NCBI GenBank assembly: GCA_918807975.1
Contig: OU964934.1
Span: 2,914,001-2,978,000, forward strand
Origin: Aplidium turbinatum
Lineage: Eukaryota; Chordata; Ascidiacea; Aplousobranchia; Polyclinidae
Length of the DNA stretch: 64,000 nt
Reading direction: 5' to 3'
Shown: positions 42,850 to 52,852 of the stretch, piece after piece
How the letters are laid out: every line of letters begins with the position of its first letter
Position numbering within the stretch: position 1 is the stretch's first letter
Position numbers and translations under genes: made by a program
The notes under the pieces: model-generated
Databases searched by the model: none
Told to the model about the DNA's origin: nothing
Seen by the model: the letters and a program-made list of their open reading frames with translations, nothing else

Positions 42850-43369
42850 GTTAGAAGCCAGTGTTACCATTTTAGTCTTTTTAAAACCTAATCTGGTTTA
42901 TTTTGTAACCCTTTGGTTTATTTTTTTTCGGTTTGGTTTATTATTTTTTTTATTTTTATTTTTTTTTGGTTTATAATTTGTTTTTTTAACATACTTTACG
43001 TCAGGTATTCGGTTCGTTGCAGTGATTATTTCACTGGAACAAATTTTTTAGTTTATTTCTGCTTCAATTTGGCTCATTCTGGTCTTTTTTGTTTAGCTTC
43101 ATGTGTCGTAATGCGATTTATCAGTATTGTATGTTGGTTTATTTTTTAGTGTATTTCTGCTTCAATTTGGTTTATTCTGGTCTTTTTTTTTAGCTTCATC
43201 TAGTTTATTTTTATAAAACCTTGATGGCAACACTGTAATAGAAGCCAAGCAGAAATTGTGCTGCAGAATCTAAATTCTAAACTTGATTCATTGGACTTGG
43301 AGGAGGCGTCCAGAGACTCAGAGGCAAGACAGTGCAGTTTTTGTTTATCATACTGTACGGTACTGAACC
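42850..43369. other. T-rich low-complexity stretch
   Basis: Repeated tttggtttattttt motifs on 42890-43210, two of them as a near-direct repeat (agtttatttctgcttcaatttgg and agtgtatttctgcttc...). No coding evidence. Confidence 0.5.
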
Positions 43370-43863
43370 CAGGGATATCTAGAGAAGGGGATATGAAGGC
43401 TTTTAATACGTCTGACAATAGAAGGGCTTCTGTTTATCGTAAATAATCTCTGTTTACCGTAAACTGACAATCGGCACTGTTAGTAGTTTAATAACTCTTG
43501 TTATGATAACCTGCATTGCGCTATCAGTATCAAGCCTGGATACTCACTGCACGCTCATGGTTACTTGTTAATTCAACTACCCGTTTATTTGCTTTAAATC
43601 TGGCCTACTGCAAAGACTTTGTTAAGAAAAGCAGCTAACTTGTAACTTTTCAACTGTCTTTCCAAACAAGTATTCTTTAAATATGCTCTATGTAACATTT
43701 ACTAACTGTCATCTGTAGCTGACTGTACCAGTTGCACAACAAAACTTTCTGCAATTGTGAAAAGAACTGCATGTTTTACGCACTACAAACTACCGCCCTG
43801 GTAGTGTCATAAGAATAAGGCAATCGCTGTGAGCCTTCGCATCCCCTTCTTTAGATATCCCTG
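43370..43863. mobile_element. hAT-type MITE just upstream of PLEKHA8
   Basis: Exact 8-bp duplications actgaacc (43362-43369, 43864-43871). Ends cagggatatctagagaagg and cttctttagatatccctg. Non-coding, 494 bp. The right end is 119 bp before the PLEKHA8 start codon, so it lies in or next to the promoter or 5' UTR. Confidence 0.85.
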
Positions 43864-43982
43864 ACTGAACCTTTTCTACAATTTAACTTTCATCTGCTTT
43901 GTCAGATTGAATGACTTTGTCATATTAAATTTTGCAGATACGGTACCATACATCACTAGTCCATGCATACCGCATAAAAAGA

Positions 43983-44081
43983 ATGGAAGGTGTTCTAAGT
44001 AAATGGGTAGGCTATATGAGTGGTTGGTCAGAGAAATACTTCGTTCTTTACAAAGGCACCTTATCAGTGTTTGCTTCTCAG
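43983..44081 (+). CDS. PLEKHA8: PLEKHA8 exon 1 (PH domain start)
   Basis: 33 codons, MEGVLSKWVGYMSGWSEKYF then VLYKGTLSVFASQ, aligned with human [20 protein letters not shown]. Donor cag/gtatgc, phase 0. The open frame that overlaps it in another phase is spurious. Confidence 0.9.
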
Positions 44082-47000
44082 GTATGCCTAGTTTAGTATT
44101 GTATAGGGACAGTGGAATACCGGGACGACTCGCTTTATTGATTTTTCTTACGATATGGACAGCTGGAGGGTTTTTGCAAAATTTAAAAATTGGCAGAACT
44201 GCAAAAAGTTTTTTTTGCTTTTGGGTAAATTCATTTTTATCAAATGAAATGCTATATATATTTTGCGTGAGGTTTAGGATGCTAGAACATTGGCAGAACC
44301 TTGCTACTGCAGTGTGAGGCTAACTACCGTACTGTTACTACTGCAGTGTGAAATCTATTGCTGCATTATTATGACTAGTATAGCATTACATAAACATGAT
44401 ATCACATATTTTCATGCATTTATTTTGGCAATACACACTTTGTACACTTGTAGGCAGATTACATACGCTGCACCTGGGTACGGTATGCGACATATGGCGG
44501 TAGACATTAAGCTGCAGTTTCACCAAATTTTGTCATAATACTATGACCCTCCAGGCCTCCAGTTGTCCGCCTCCTTTTTGAGTGAGCAATCCCCTACTTC
44601 TACTATCCCTAGTATAGTAAGGCGACTTAACTAATTTTTAGGTGATCTAAACTTTGCATAGGATCGATGTGCGACCATTGAGGTAATTGCGTCCACTTTA
44701 CAAATTTGTAAATACTTTGCAATTGAAAACGATTTGACAGAAAAAGTTGAACAGTTTATTTATGAAATAATGTTATCACAACTTGTGTAAGTTTTATGAT
44801 TCTACGCTAACTATGTGACTTGTTTTTTTGGTTTTCAAGTTATGTTTTTTATAAAAAATAAATAAAAAATGGCATCATGACTTTCAAGGGGCATAAAAAT
44901 AAATACAAAGAAACCGCAAGATCAAGCAGCACTGGTTCGACTCTCGGGATATGCGCTTGAGCAACGCATTGTAAGGATTGTAATCACTGTCATCTAGCAT
45001 TTTCTTCACCGACTGTAAAACCTATTTCAACATTGGGATTAAAAAAGACAAAGCTGTCCATGTACAAAACAATAAAATACTTACACAATCTACAAATACA
45101 CAAAGAACCATTTTTGATGTCGTTAGTTTGAGAGCTTACTGAATCACAGAGCAACAAATTCAAAAACAATAACATCTTTAGCTTCAATGGCTACTTTCGA
45201 AGGTATGCCTGTAAGGATTTCAATTGAAAACAAGACGTTGAAGCGCAACTGCAATATAATTTTTCAAGTTTGTGATGACTTATCTCAAATTTTGATAAAC
45301 CAAACCCTTTCATTGACATTCCAATAATCCAGTTTGCTAAATCTCATTCTTCATCTGATAAGACTGTTTTTTCCCCCTATAAGTCACACATGGAGATTGT
45401 TTTCCTAAAAAATGTAGTTGTTTTTGAAGTAAATTCTGATCTCTGTCACTAAAATGAACAAAACTAGTGTTAAATAATCTGAAACAAAGCTTCAGCTGTG
45501 CTTTACAGTAGTGCGCGGGAGCTCACTTGTCAAAAATTAAGGACTTTCTTCTTGGAAATATATTTTTATGCTGCTTATAACTGCAGGGCTTTGGAGCAGG
45601 CATAAATGTTAAGTTGCTCCAGCTGCGGAGCTCTCTTTTATCTTAAATTAGCTCCAGCTCCTGCTCTGGAGCTTATTGATACCAATGCTCCGGGTCCAGA
45701 CCCAGGATCCGAAAAGTGCTTGTTGCTAAAAATGGCACAACTTTATGAAATTTAAGGTACTTTCATCAAAATGTCATGTGGAACTGCGTTTCAAAACATA
45801 TTTGTTAATTCGACGTCTGATTACGCAAATAAGTTCTTAGTTTTGTGAAGGGTTGCTGTTAAATTATGTAAATTCAGCCAATAATAATAGCATCTTATGA
45901 AATACATCGGAGCCGGAGCTATTTTTCAAACAACTGGTTCCAGCTTCAGCTCCACTTGAATTTCACGTAGAGCTCCAGCTCCGTTGAAAATGCACGGCTC
46001 TGGCTCCAAACTCCTGCTTAAAAGTCAGGATGCCATTTTTTACAAAAAAAGAGTTTTTCTTGAAATGTGATTTAAAATCCAGAAAACAAGTCACGCAGTT
46101 GGCGCATAAAGATAAATTTCTCACAAGTTGTGATAACAGTATTGATAAATACACTGTTAAATTCGTTTCAATTGCAAAGTATTTGTGAAGTGGACACACT
46201 TAGGTCGATGATCGCAAATATGCGCATGGTGTATTTATAAACTTAACATTAACAACAAAAAGTAAACTGCAGTATTAATTATATTCATTCATCAATTTGG
46301 AAAATAAAAATATGCCTTATTGTGAGAGTGGTGGTTTAGTCTAGTTTTGAAACCTCTATGTTTGTTTAAGGGACAGTGGAATACTGGGGCAACTTACTTT
46401 ACTGATTTATTTTGTGATATGGTCAGCTGGGGGGCCACTGCAAAATTTAAAAGTTGACTGAACTGCAAAACGTTTTTTTTTGCTTTTATCTAAATTCGTT
46501 CTCATCAAATGAATTGCTATCTTTTGCTTTGAATTTTGGGTGCCAGAACATCGGCAGAACCTCACTGCTGCAGTGTGAGGCTACGTACCGCTACCACGTG
46601 AAGTCTACTGCTGCGTTATCATGACTTAAATAGTATCAAATAAACATGATATCACATATTTCCATGCATTCATTTTGGCAATACACACTTTGTACACACA
46701 TGGACAACTGGGCAGGTCACATACAGTCATACACTGCACCTGGGTTTGTGACGTGTAATGGCGGTAGACCTCAAGTTGTAGTTGCACCGAATTTTGTCAT
46801 AAAACTATGACCCTCCAATTGTCCATCTTCTTTTTAAGTGAGTAATTCCCTACTTTTACCACCCCTAGTTTGGTTTGGAACCGGCGCTGGAAACTATGTT
46901 ATTGCCAAGTTAAGGTTGCTTGTACATAATGAAGCACCATAAAACATCTAAATTATTATCTTGCATTCTTCTGGTGACTGCATAGTGCACACTAGGCTGA

Positions 47001-50000
47001 TACCATTTCATAACAAGTTTGTAAAAGTCTAGTCAGCAGACATTATTGTAGGCCTATTTTCATTCCCGACAAAGTAACAGTTTTTTTTTTCCTTTTCTGC
47101 GTTTGGTGGCTGTGCAATTTTAAGATATTGTTTTCCAAACACTTTTTTATCGATGCATATTTTAAACCTTTTGGTTTTGTCAGTTTTTTGTTTTGTTGAT
47201 GCCAAATTCACGCGTTCACTTTATCGTTCTCTACATGTTTGTGCCCGCAATAAAATTGAATTCAGGGTAGGTCTATTTTTGTCAAATTGAATCTCAATAA
47301 AGCTGTGCTTTTTGTGTTACTCAGCTCAGAATTTTGTGTTTGTTAACTGATGGCTTGTTAGTTGTTTGCTTATTGTCATAATAGATAACAAGAATTTATT
47401 GAAGGTTTAGCTAATCTTGTGTATTGTAAACGCTAAGAGGATTTGCAAGTGTTTTTGTCATCAGTATGATTTTTTCTGCAGTTTTAGTACTATGCCTATT
47501 TAACGGTGTCCGACGTTTTCTTTGTAAACAGTTTTTCGTAAAACAATTGTTCGTAAGCAATTCTTCGTAAAAGCAATTCTTCGTAAAGCAATTCTTCGGG
47601 CATGCAATTGACCGTAATACTAATTGTTCGTAAACAAATGTTCATAAAAGTTAGGCTACAGCTTTTTTTTTAAAAAACAGTTACAATTGTTTACGAACAA
47701 TCAATTAGGGTAGCCTATATGCTAGAGATGTGCTAATTGTGCTTAAACACATAATTGTGCCACTGAAAGAAATCTGCAGCTCCTTGCCCGTTCAAAGCAC
47801 TGGTATGCTGACGGCACCTTCAAGACAGTGCCTTCACTGTTTGAACAGCTTTACACAATACACGGACTTACGGAAAACACTTCAGTGCCTCTGGTGTATG
47901 CCCTGCTGGGGGACAAAATGAGAGGGACATACATTCATGGAGTTGTTACCTGCTGTTGCTGTTCCAGAGACAATCATGACTGACTTTGAGATGGCCATGG
48001 TCAATGCAGTAAGCAGAGAGTACCCACTTTCAACTCACCATGGCTGGTTCTTCCATTTGTGCCAGTGCATTTGGAGAAAAACGATGGGAATGTATTACCA
48101 GATGTTGCTCAGCCAGTAATTGACTACTTTGAAGACACTTGGGTTGGGCGCCCAGATTGTCGTCAAGGGCGCCGTCCTCCAATGTTTGCAATTCAAATGT
48201 GGAACTGCTATGATGGCGTCCTCAGTGGCCTTCCCAAAACTAATAATAGCATTGAAGGATGGCACAGAGGGTTCATGTTCCAGGTATCTGCAAATCATCC
48301 AGATATTTGGAAGTTCATATCTGCAATCAAGCGAGAGCAAAACCTAAATGAGGTTCGCATTGAACAGTATGTCAGTGGCCAGGCAGGACTCCCTCCAAAG
48401 AAGAAGTACAAGGACAGTGCAGAAAGACTAACTAGAGTCGTCCGAACCTGGCGTCAAGACTTTCAAGATGATGAAATTTGTGATTAGCCTACTTGCGTGG
48501 AATTGCACACAATACTTCATACTAAACTTGGCTTGTGGACAATTTGTACGAAGTTACTTAAAGTAGTATTGGTAGTGTAAGCAAAGAATTGCTAAACACA
48601 GACAATTGTTGTATTCCAATAAATAACAAAAAATGCGCTTTTTCATTGTGCTTGTTTGTTTGTGTCTCGTAACTTGGTTATTCAGGAAAATTTGCATTAT
48701 GCACCTTCATCGGAAATTGCAAGACAAACCTTGCTGTTGCGAAAAATTGTTCACGAACAATTGACCTATCACCTGTTTACGAACAATTTACCTATACGAA
48801 GAATTGATGTATACGAAGAATTGCTTTACGAAGAATTGCTTTTACGAACAATTGTTTACGAACAATTGTTTTACGAAAAACTGTTTACGAACAATTTACC
48901 TATAACCCTATTTAACCACACTAATTAATCTTGACGCCTATTACGTTGGCCATTAATTTTGTTCATTGTTTTCAAACTGTTGAATATTTTTCTAATAGGA
49001 GAAGAGAAAGAAGGGCGATGCAGCAAAAGATCATCTCAACATGGGAGTATGTGAGATAGTTGTGGATGCAAGTGATCAACTGCAGTGGGAGCTGCGGGTT
49101 CCAATGGAATCTAAAGTTTGGTGTCTAAAAGCTTCCACAATACCAGAGCGACAAAAATGGATAAAAGCTCTTGGTGAGTGTCCAATTTGTTTATTGCTTA
49201 TGAAGATATATGTTAAAAATAATATTAAGAAAAAACATGGATTGTCCAAGTAACAGTGCATTTTCTGAATCAATGCACTTTTGCCTTCCATCCTGCCATT
49301 CACAGAAAATAAACTCTGAGATCTTGCCTGGTTTTTAAGATGCAAATTGAAAATCTTTTATCACCATCTTTAATGTAACAAAGTCGAATGGTTTGTCTTG
49401 CCAGATCTATGTTGTTCTGAGTGGAGGGTGGTTGAGAGCTCGGTGATATGTTTTTGACCTAGACCTGCATCACACTATTTGTGTTGTGGGTGGTTGCATT
49501 GGCTCATTTGGCAACAAATTTTAATTTCAAATTTAACTCCTGATTTTTGAAGATATTCTATGATATACAGTAATACACCTCTTGTATAATTTTTATAAAT
49601 TTCCTTTCAAAAACCCCTTTACTCCGAAAGTTGTTTTTATACATGTGCCACGTAGTCATGTGCACCAATCGTCACAGCAAGCTGTGTTTTGCGGTAAATC
49701 CTGGCCCTGAACAACTGCCAGATGTCTTGGAACATGACGGCGAGTTTTAGTAAAGTAGAAAATATATTTGAGTTGACCTTCAAATGCCAAAAATAATGTC
49801 AATACAAGAACAGCATAATAATACTAATGTACAATAAATTATCTGGTTGAACTTGTCGGTGGTTCATAAACGTGTAGAATTTAAAGCATTAACCTTTCTC
49901 GTAATCATGTTTGCAGGTTCAGCAAAGGCATGCATGCTTGACACGTCGACCTTAGAATACCTTCCACCTTCTGCTAATGTCCCGAAACTGGAGGGAGAAA

Positions 50001-52852
50001 CAAGTCCATCTGGTTTGGAAGAGGAAGGAGGCAGTTGCTCCATAGGAGGAGTGTCCTCTGATGCCATGCTGCTGGACATGACAGCAAGCATCAACTTTGA
50101 TACTGACGAAAGAAGCTCTCAATTTGGTACATTAGCATTTCAACTTGTCTGTGATATGGACAATATTGATGCACAGTGCACACCAATCCGCTTTAATACG
50201 ATAGAGTTTACCTAACTTGACCCTAGTCTCGGTAAAACGCCCATGCTTTGTACATACCCAGCCGGGGAAACTCGACACTTGATAACTTGACCAGAGACTG
50301 ATAGCTAGATGTTTGGTTGTAAACAAAAAATATGTGTGGTTTGTCTGGTTTGGGCGAAAAATCCAGGATATTGTTTAACTTGACGTTTCGCCTAACTCTA
50401 CGGCACTTTCAATTCATTTTCAGGTTGTTGTATGGATTCTCCAGTGCTGGAAAATCGCATGTTTTGTATAAATTCCTAACTAGGTCCAATCATTTGTTGG
50501 GTTTACAGACATTCGCTTAATCCGGCTAAAGACTTATGAAAGCTTGTTTAGTTGATTGCAAAGTTAACTGCGTCCATGGTTCACAACATTGACTTGGTCC
50601 ATGCATAGCCTACCATCGATTAAAAACAGGTCATGGTTAATGGTTATATGTTTTGAACTTTGTTTTAATAGAAAATGGAAGCATGACTAACTTGCTCTTG
50701 TCTAGCATGAACAACGACGATGGCGATTCCAATCCTAAATATTCTATTCTTTTATCCAAATGTGACTCTGCTAAAGCGAGTGTAAGTCTGTAGGCTTTTT
50801 ATGAAATAAGCATGTCGTTTACTCTAATAGTAGTGTGACAGATATTTATGGAGGCTTAGCTTGCAAATGCTGCAGATATTGCTACTTTTACATGAGTTTT
50901 TGAATAGTCCTAACAAATCTGACTTGGCAGCAACTTATATTTTTTTGGTCGGCTAAGTAGCAATCGTAATCGGGTCTGCTACTATTCGGTGAGTCCGATT
51001 CGGTGAGTTCCTAACCTCTAACTCCTACCCCTAACCCTAAAACGGCAATGATAATTAGGCTACGGTACCCGATAAAAAAAAAAATTGAAAAAATCCCCCG
51101 TTAAGGGGTCGAACTCACCGAAACAGGCCATTCCGATCGTAATCAGTTGTACGATAAACCATTTCTCTTAATTGATTTTTTATTCTCTTATTTTCTTACT
51201 CGCTTAGTCTCAATTGCTTGTGTTGGTACAACCTTCCAAAAGTAACATATCTTCAATCAATCACGATTCTTACTCATCTCAGATCACGCTCCTCGAAAAC
51301 GCCCTCGTCAGGTCCAGTGAAGACAATTTTGAGGAAACAAAAGAAATCCTCTCGATTACTGAACAAGCCACGCGGGAGCTACTCCAGGCAATAACTTCTG
51401 TTAGTTTAGAAGCACCTCCCCCCAAAACACAAGACAAGAATCCACCGCCATTAAAAACAGAAGCAAAACAAACACCGAATAAAAAATCAGCAGCGATTGG
51501 TGACGCCGAGAGCAATAAGTTCCCCACGTTCTTTTCACAGAGTGACGTTTCGTTTCATGACGTCGCCACAGAGTTTGTGAAGAAAGGTGACAGTGTTTTG
51601 ATTCCTATAGAAGAGTTTTTGAGATCCTGTCAGTATTACGTCGGCTTCTTTGATCGGTTTGCGGGAACCGTTCTCTCTCCTTTACGATCGGATATCCATG
51701 GGAATATTTTGAAGATAAGAAAAGCATGTGAAGTTCTACCAAGCCAATGTATTTACTTGCAGGTATGTTTTTTATGCCATTAATATGAAATCTTTCGTGG
51801 TAGGCTACTGAAGAATTTGACTGGGAAAGTCGCATGCTGCAACAGAAGTGCTAGTACTTTCCATTTAAAGTTTTAGTAACTTTTCAACATGAACGAGTTT
51901 GCCTAAAAATTTATGACTAAAACGTTGAAATTGGTTACAATTTTCATATTCTTGTCTGTAAAATACTCTCTGGTTGCAGAAAGGCCTTACAATCCAAAAT
52001 GATTTTGTCATCTCAGGAATTAGTGGATTATGAGATATCAAAGCAGCAGCACACTGGGTCCAACACAGGAACGCAAGCCTTGCTCTGGCTCACACGCTCC
52101 CTGCGAGTCATGAGCGCGTTTCTGGATTATAATTTGAAGAGCAGCAGCGAGACCTGGAAGGACCCCCCGATGTCGCTGTGGGTTTCATACAACAAGTACC
52201 TTGCCAAAAACCACAACTGGATGGTGCAGAGACTCTTCAAGTACGCATTTGATGTTTTTTTAGTGTGACTCCTTCTTCAGCTTCAAGCGCTCTTGAAATC
52301 TATAGACTCTGACTACATTTCTTGTGTGTGGCCGTTTGCTAGGGACGACGTATAGAAACAGGTTATTGTTTCACAAATAACACAAATGGTAAAGACACAA
52401 CTAAATAGCTTCATTTGTGACTTCGTATCAGGCCAAAGATGGTTAAACGACGCATTAGCCTTCAAGGTGGTAAAGTGCGCGTACCAAGCTCCTATGCAAC
52501 AAATGATCATGTGCGACTCCAAATTATGATTGACATATTTTAATGACGTCGCGGCGGTGCATAAATCCGACACACGATAAAACCCAGCAGACGTTTAATT
52601 AACGTAAACAAGGACTGATTTTCTAGCTGGATATATTGACCTAGAAGCAAACGATTTCTTTTCAGAGTTGGTTTGAAGCTTCTGCCAGACTTCGATGCAT
52701 TCTGCCACTCCATGAGTGCTGAACCGGAGCCTGGTGACACTGAAAGCTTGTACAGCCTCATCACCAGAGACGGGCTGAAGTACAGTAAAGAGATGGATGT
52801 CGTAGTTACTCACTTGATCGAATTTTTCTCGACGCGTAAGCTAGAAGTGTAG
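43983..52852 (+). CDS. PLEKHA8: PLEKHA8/FAPP2-like PH and glycolipid-transfer protein (seven exons)
   Basis: The join of 43983-44081, 48999-49173, 49917-50126, 50672-50781, 51208-51762, 52017-52240 and 52666-52852 gives 519 residues, with intron phases 0, 1, 1, 0, 0, 2 consistent throughout. FAPP2 binds Golgi PI4P and Arf1 through its PH domain and moves glucosylceramide through its C-terminal GLTP domain. The PH domain spans residues 1-91 (MEGVLSKWVGYMSGWSEKYF... RQKWIKALG). The middle is a Ser/Pro-rich linker. The GLTP domain starts near residue 295. Its ligand residues are all visible: Asp, Asn and Lys in SDIHGNILKI, Trp in ALLWLTR and His in KNHNWMVQ. At the PI4P-binding site, Lys7 is kept and Arg18 is Lys. 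The gene looks functional. Exons 3 and 4 are the least certain. Confidence 0.92.
44104..44611. mobile_element. 508-bp MITE, tagggacagtgg family, copy 1
   Basis: Ends tagggacagtggaa and ctactatcccta. Flanking 8-mers gtattgta and gtatagta differ at one position. It lies 22 bp inside PLEKHA8 intron 1. A second copy is at 46368-46868. Confidence 0.68.
44917..44998 (+). repeat. SINE family B fragment
   Basis: aagatcaagcagcactggtt then cgactctcgggatatgcgct corresponds to the B-box region and start of the body of family B. Both ends are missing. Confidence 0.65.
45584..46016. mobile_element. hAT-like element, cagggctttggagc end
   Basis: It begins cagggctttggagcagg and ends ggctctggctccaaactcctg, with many gctccagct / agctggagc motifs, a composition typical of one hAT MITE group. 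Flanks cttataac and cttaaaag agree at only six of eight positions. Confidence 0.5.
46368..46868. mobile_element. MITE, tagggacagtgg family, copy 2
   Basis: About 80% similar to 44104-44611 along its full length: gggacagtggaatactgggg, ctgcagtgtgaggcta, actatgaccctcca, ccacccctag. Probable 8-bp flanks tgtttgtt / gtttggtt are imperfect. Confidence 0.62.
47505..48906 (+). mobile_element. MULE transposon with repeat-built inverted ends
   Basis: Duplication cctatttaac (10 bp; 47495-47504 and 48907-48916). The terminal 160-200 bp on each side consist of tandem (c)gtaaa(a)caattgttcg / cgaacaattg(t)tttacg motifs in inverted orientation. The interior encodes parts of a MULE-type transposase. At 1.4 kb it is shorter than autonomous elements and its frames are broken. 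It lies in PLEKHA8 intron 1, just upstream of exon 2. Confidence 0.87.
47760..48487 (+). pseudogene. MULE transposase domain remnant
   Basis: In successive frames: FEQLYTIHGL (47838-47867), ENTSVPLVYALLGDKMRGTY (47874-47933), PETIMTDFEMAMVNAV (catalytic Asp of the DDE triad, 47967-48014), FFHLCQCIWRK (the CFFHLxQ block), and YDGVLSGLPKTNNSIEGWHR (48209-48268, the catalytic Glu region). It ends at a stop at 48487. At least two frame changes separate the blocks. This matches the Pfam MULE domain order, so transposition would need another source of enzyme. Confidence 0.82.
48999..49173 (+). CDS. PLEKHA8: PLEKHA8 exon 2 (PH domain end)
   Basis: EKRKKGDAAKDHLNMGVCEI then VVDASDQLQWELRV and VWCLKASTIPERQKWIKALG. 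Acceptor tttctaatag, donor cttg/gtgagt, phase 1. It aligns with human MAVCEIQVHSVDNTRMDLII and FYLKARSVAERQRWLVALG. Confidence 0.92.
49917..50126 (+). CDS. PLEKHA8: PLEKHA8 exon 3
   Basis: It begins SAKACMLDTSTLEYLPPSAN, matching human GSAKACLTDSR, and continues as a Ser/Glu-rich linker to SSQF. Acceptor atgtttgcag; the donor g/gtacat is inferred from phase with exon 4. Confidence 0.82.
50672..50781 (+). CDS. PLEKHA8: PLEKHA8 exon 4 (linker)
   Basis: ENGSMTNLLLSSMNNDDGDS then NPKYSILLSKCDSAKAS. Acceptor ttttaatag, donor agt/gtaagt. The two leading bases complete a codon with exon 3, and human FAPP2 has ENGSLNMEING in its linker. Supported mainly by phase and splice sites. Confidence 0.68.
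50972..51135. mobile_element. small MITE, gggtctgctact family, copy 3
   Basis: Exact 9-bp duplication atcgtaatc (50963-50971, 51136-51144). The shortest copy (164 bp), with a single ggtgagtcc unit. It makes up over a third of PLEKHA8 intron 4. Confidence 0.87.
51208..51762 (+). CDS. PLEKHA8: PLEKHA8 exon 5 (linker and GLTP start)
   Basis: 185 codons. SQLLVLVQPSKSNISSINHD, a helical stretch (LENALVRSSEDNFEETKEIL), a Pro/Lys-rich linker, then the GLTP start FPTFFSQSDVSFHDVATEF and LRSCQYYVGFFDRF, SDIHGNILKIRKA. Donor cag/gtatgt. Confidence 0.92.
52017..52240 (+). CDS. PLEKHA8: PLEKHA8 exon 6 (GLTP core)
   Basis: ELVDYEISKQQHTGSNTGTQ then ALLWLTRSLRVMSAFLDYNL and YNKYLAKNHNWMVQRLFK. It carries the conserved Trp and His of the sugar-binding site. 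Donor aa/gtacgc, phase 2. Confidence 0.93.
52666..52852 (+). CDS. PLEKHA8: PLEKHA8 exon 7 (GLTP end, stop)
   Basis: VGLKLLPDFDAFCHSMSAEP then GLKYSKEMDVVVTHLIEFFS and TRKLEV, then a stop. Acceptor tttcttttcag. It aligns with the last helices of the human GLTP domain. Confidence 0.9.

Larger units (their letters stand above)
44670..46216. mobile_element. TIR element with ~200-bp arms in PLEKHA8 intron 1
   Basis: The arm 44670-44885 (tgcgaccattgaggtaat, caaatactttgcaattga-like, gttatcacaacttgt, aaaaaatggcatc) is inverted at 46022-46216. The middle holds a SINE fragment and a hAT-like insertion. No transposase was seen and the target duplication is unclear. Confidence 0.68.

Noticed and set aside
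43200-43446. An exon on + or - around lqnlnskldsldleeas
   Set aside because: The reading is lost in the MITE that begins at 43370, and neither splice sites nor homology support it.
49864-50094. Minus-strand 76-codon frame
   Set aside because: Antisense shadow of PLEKHA8 exon 3.
50406-50520. An extra PLEKHA8 exon starting at ttcattttcag/gttgttgtatgg
   Set aside because: In the phase left by exon 3 it runs into a stop, while the exon at 50672 fits both phase and the ENGS motif.
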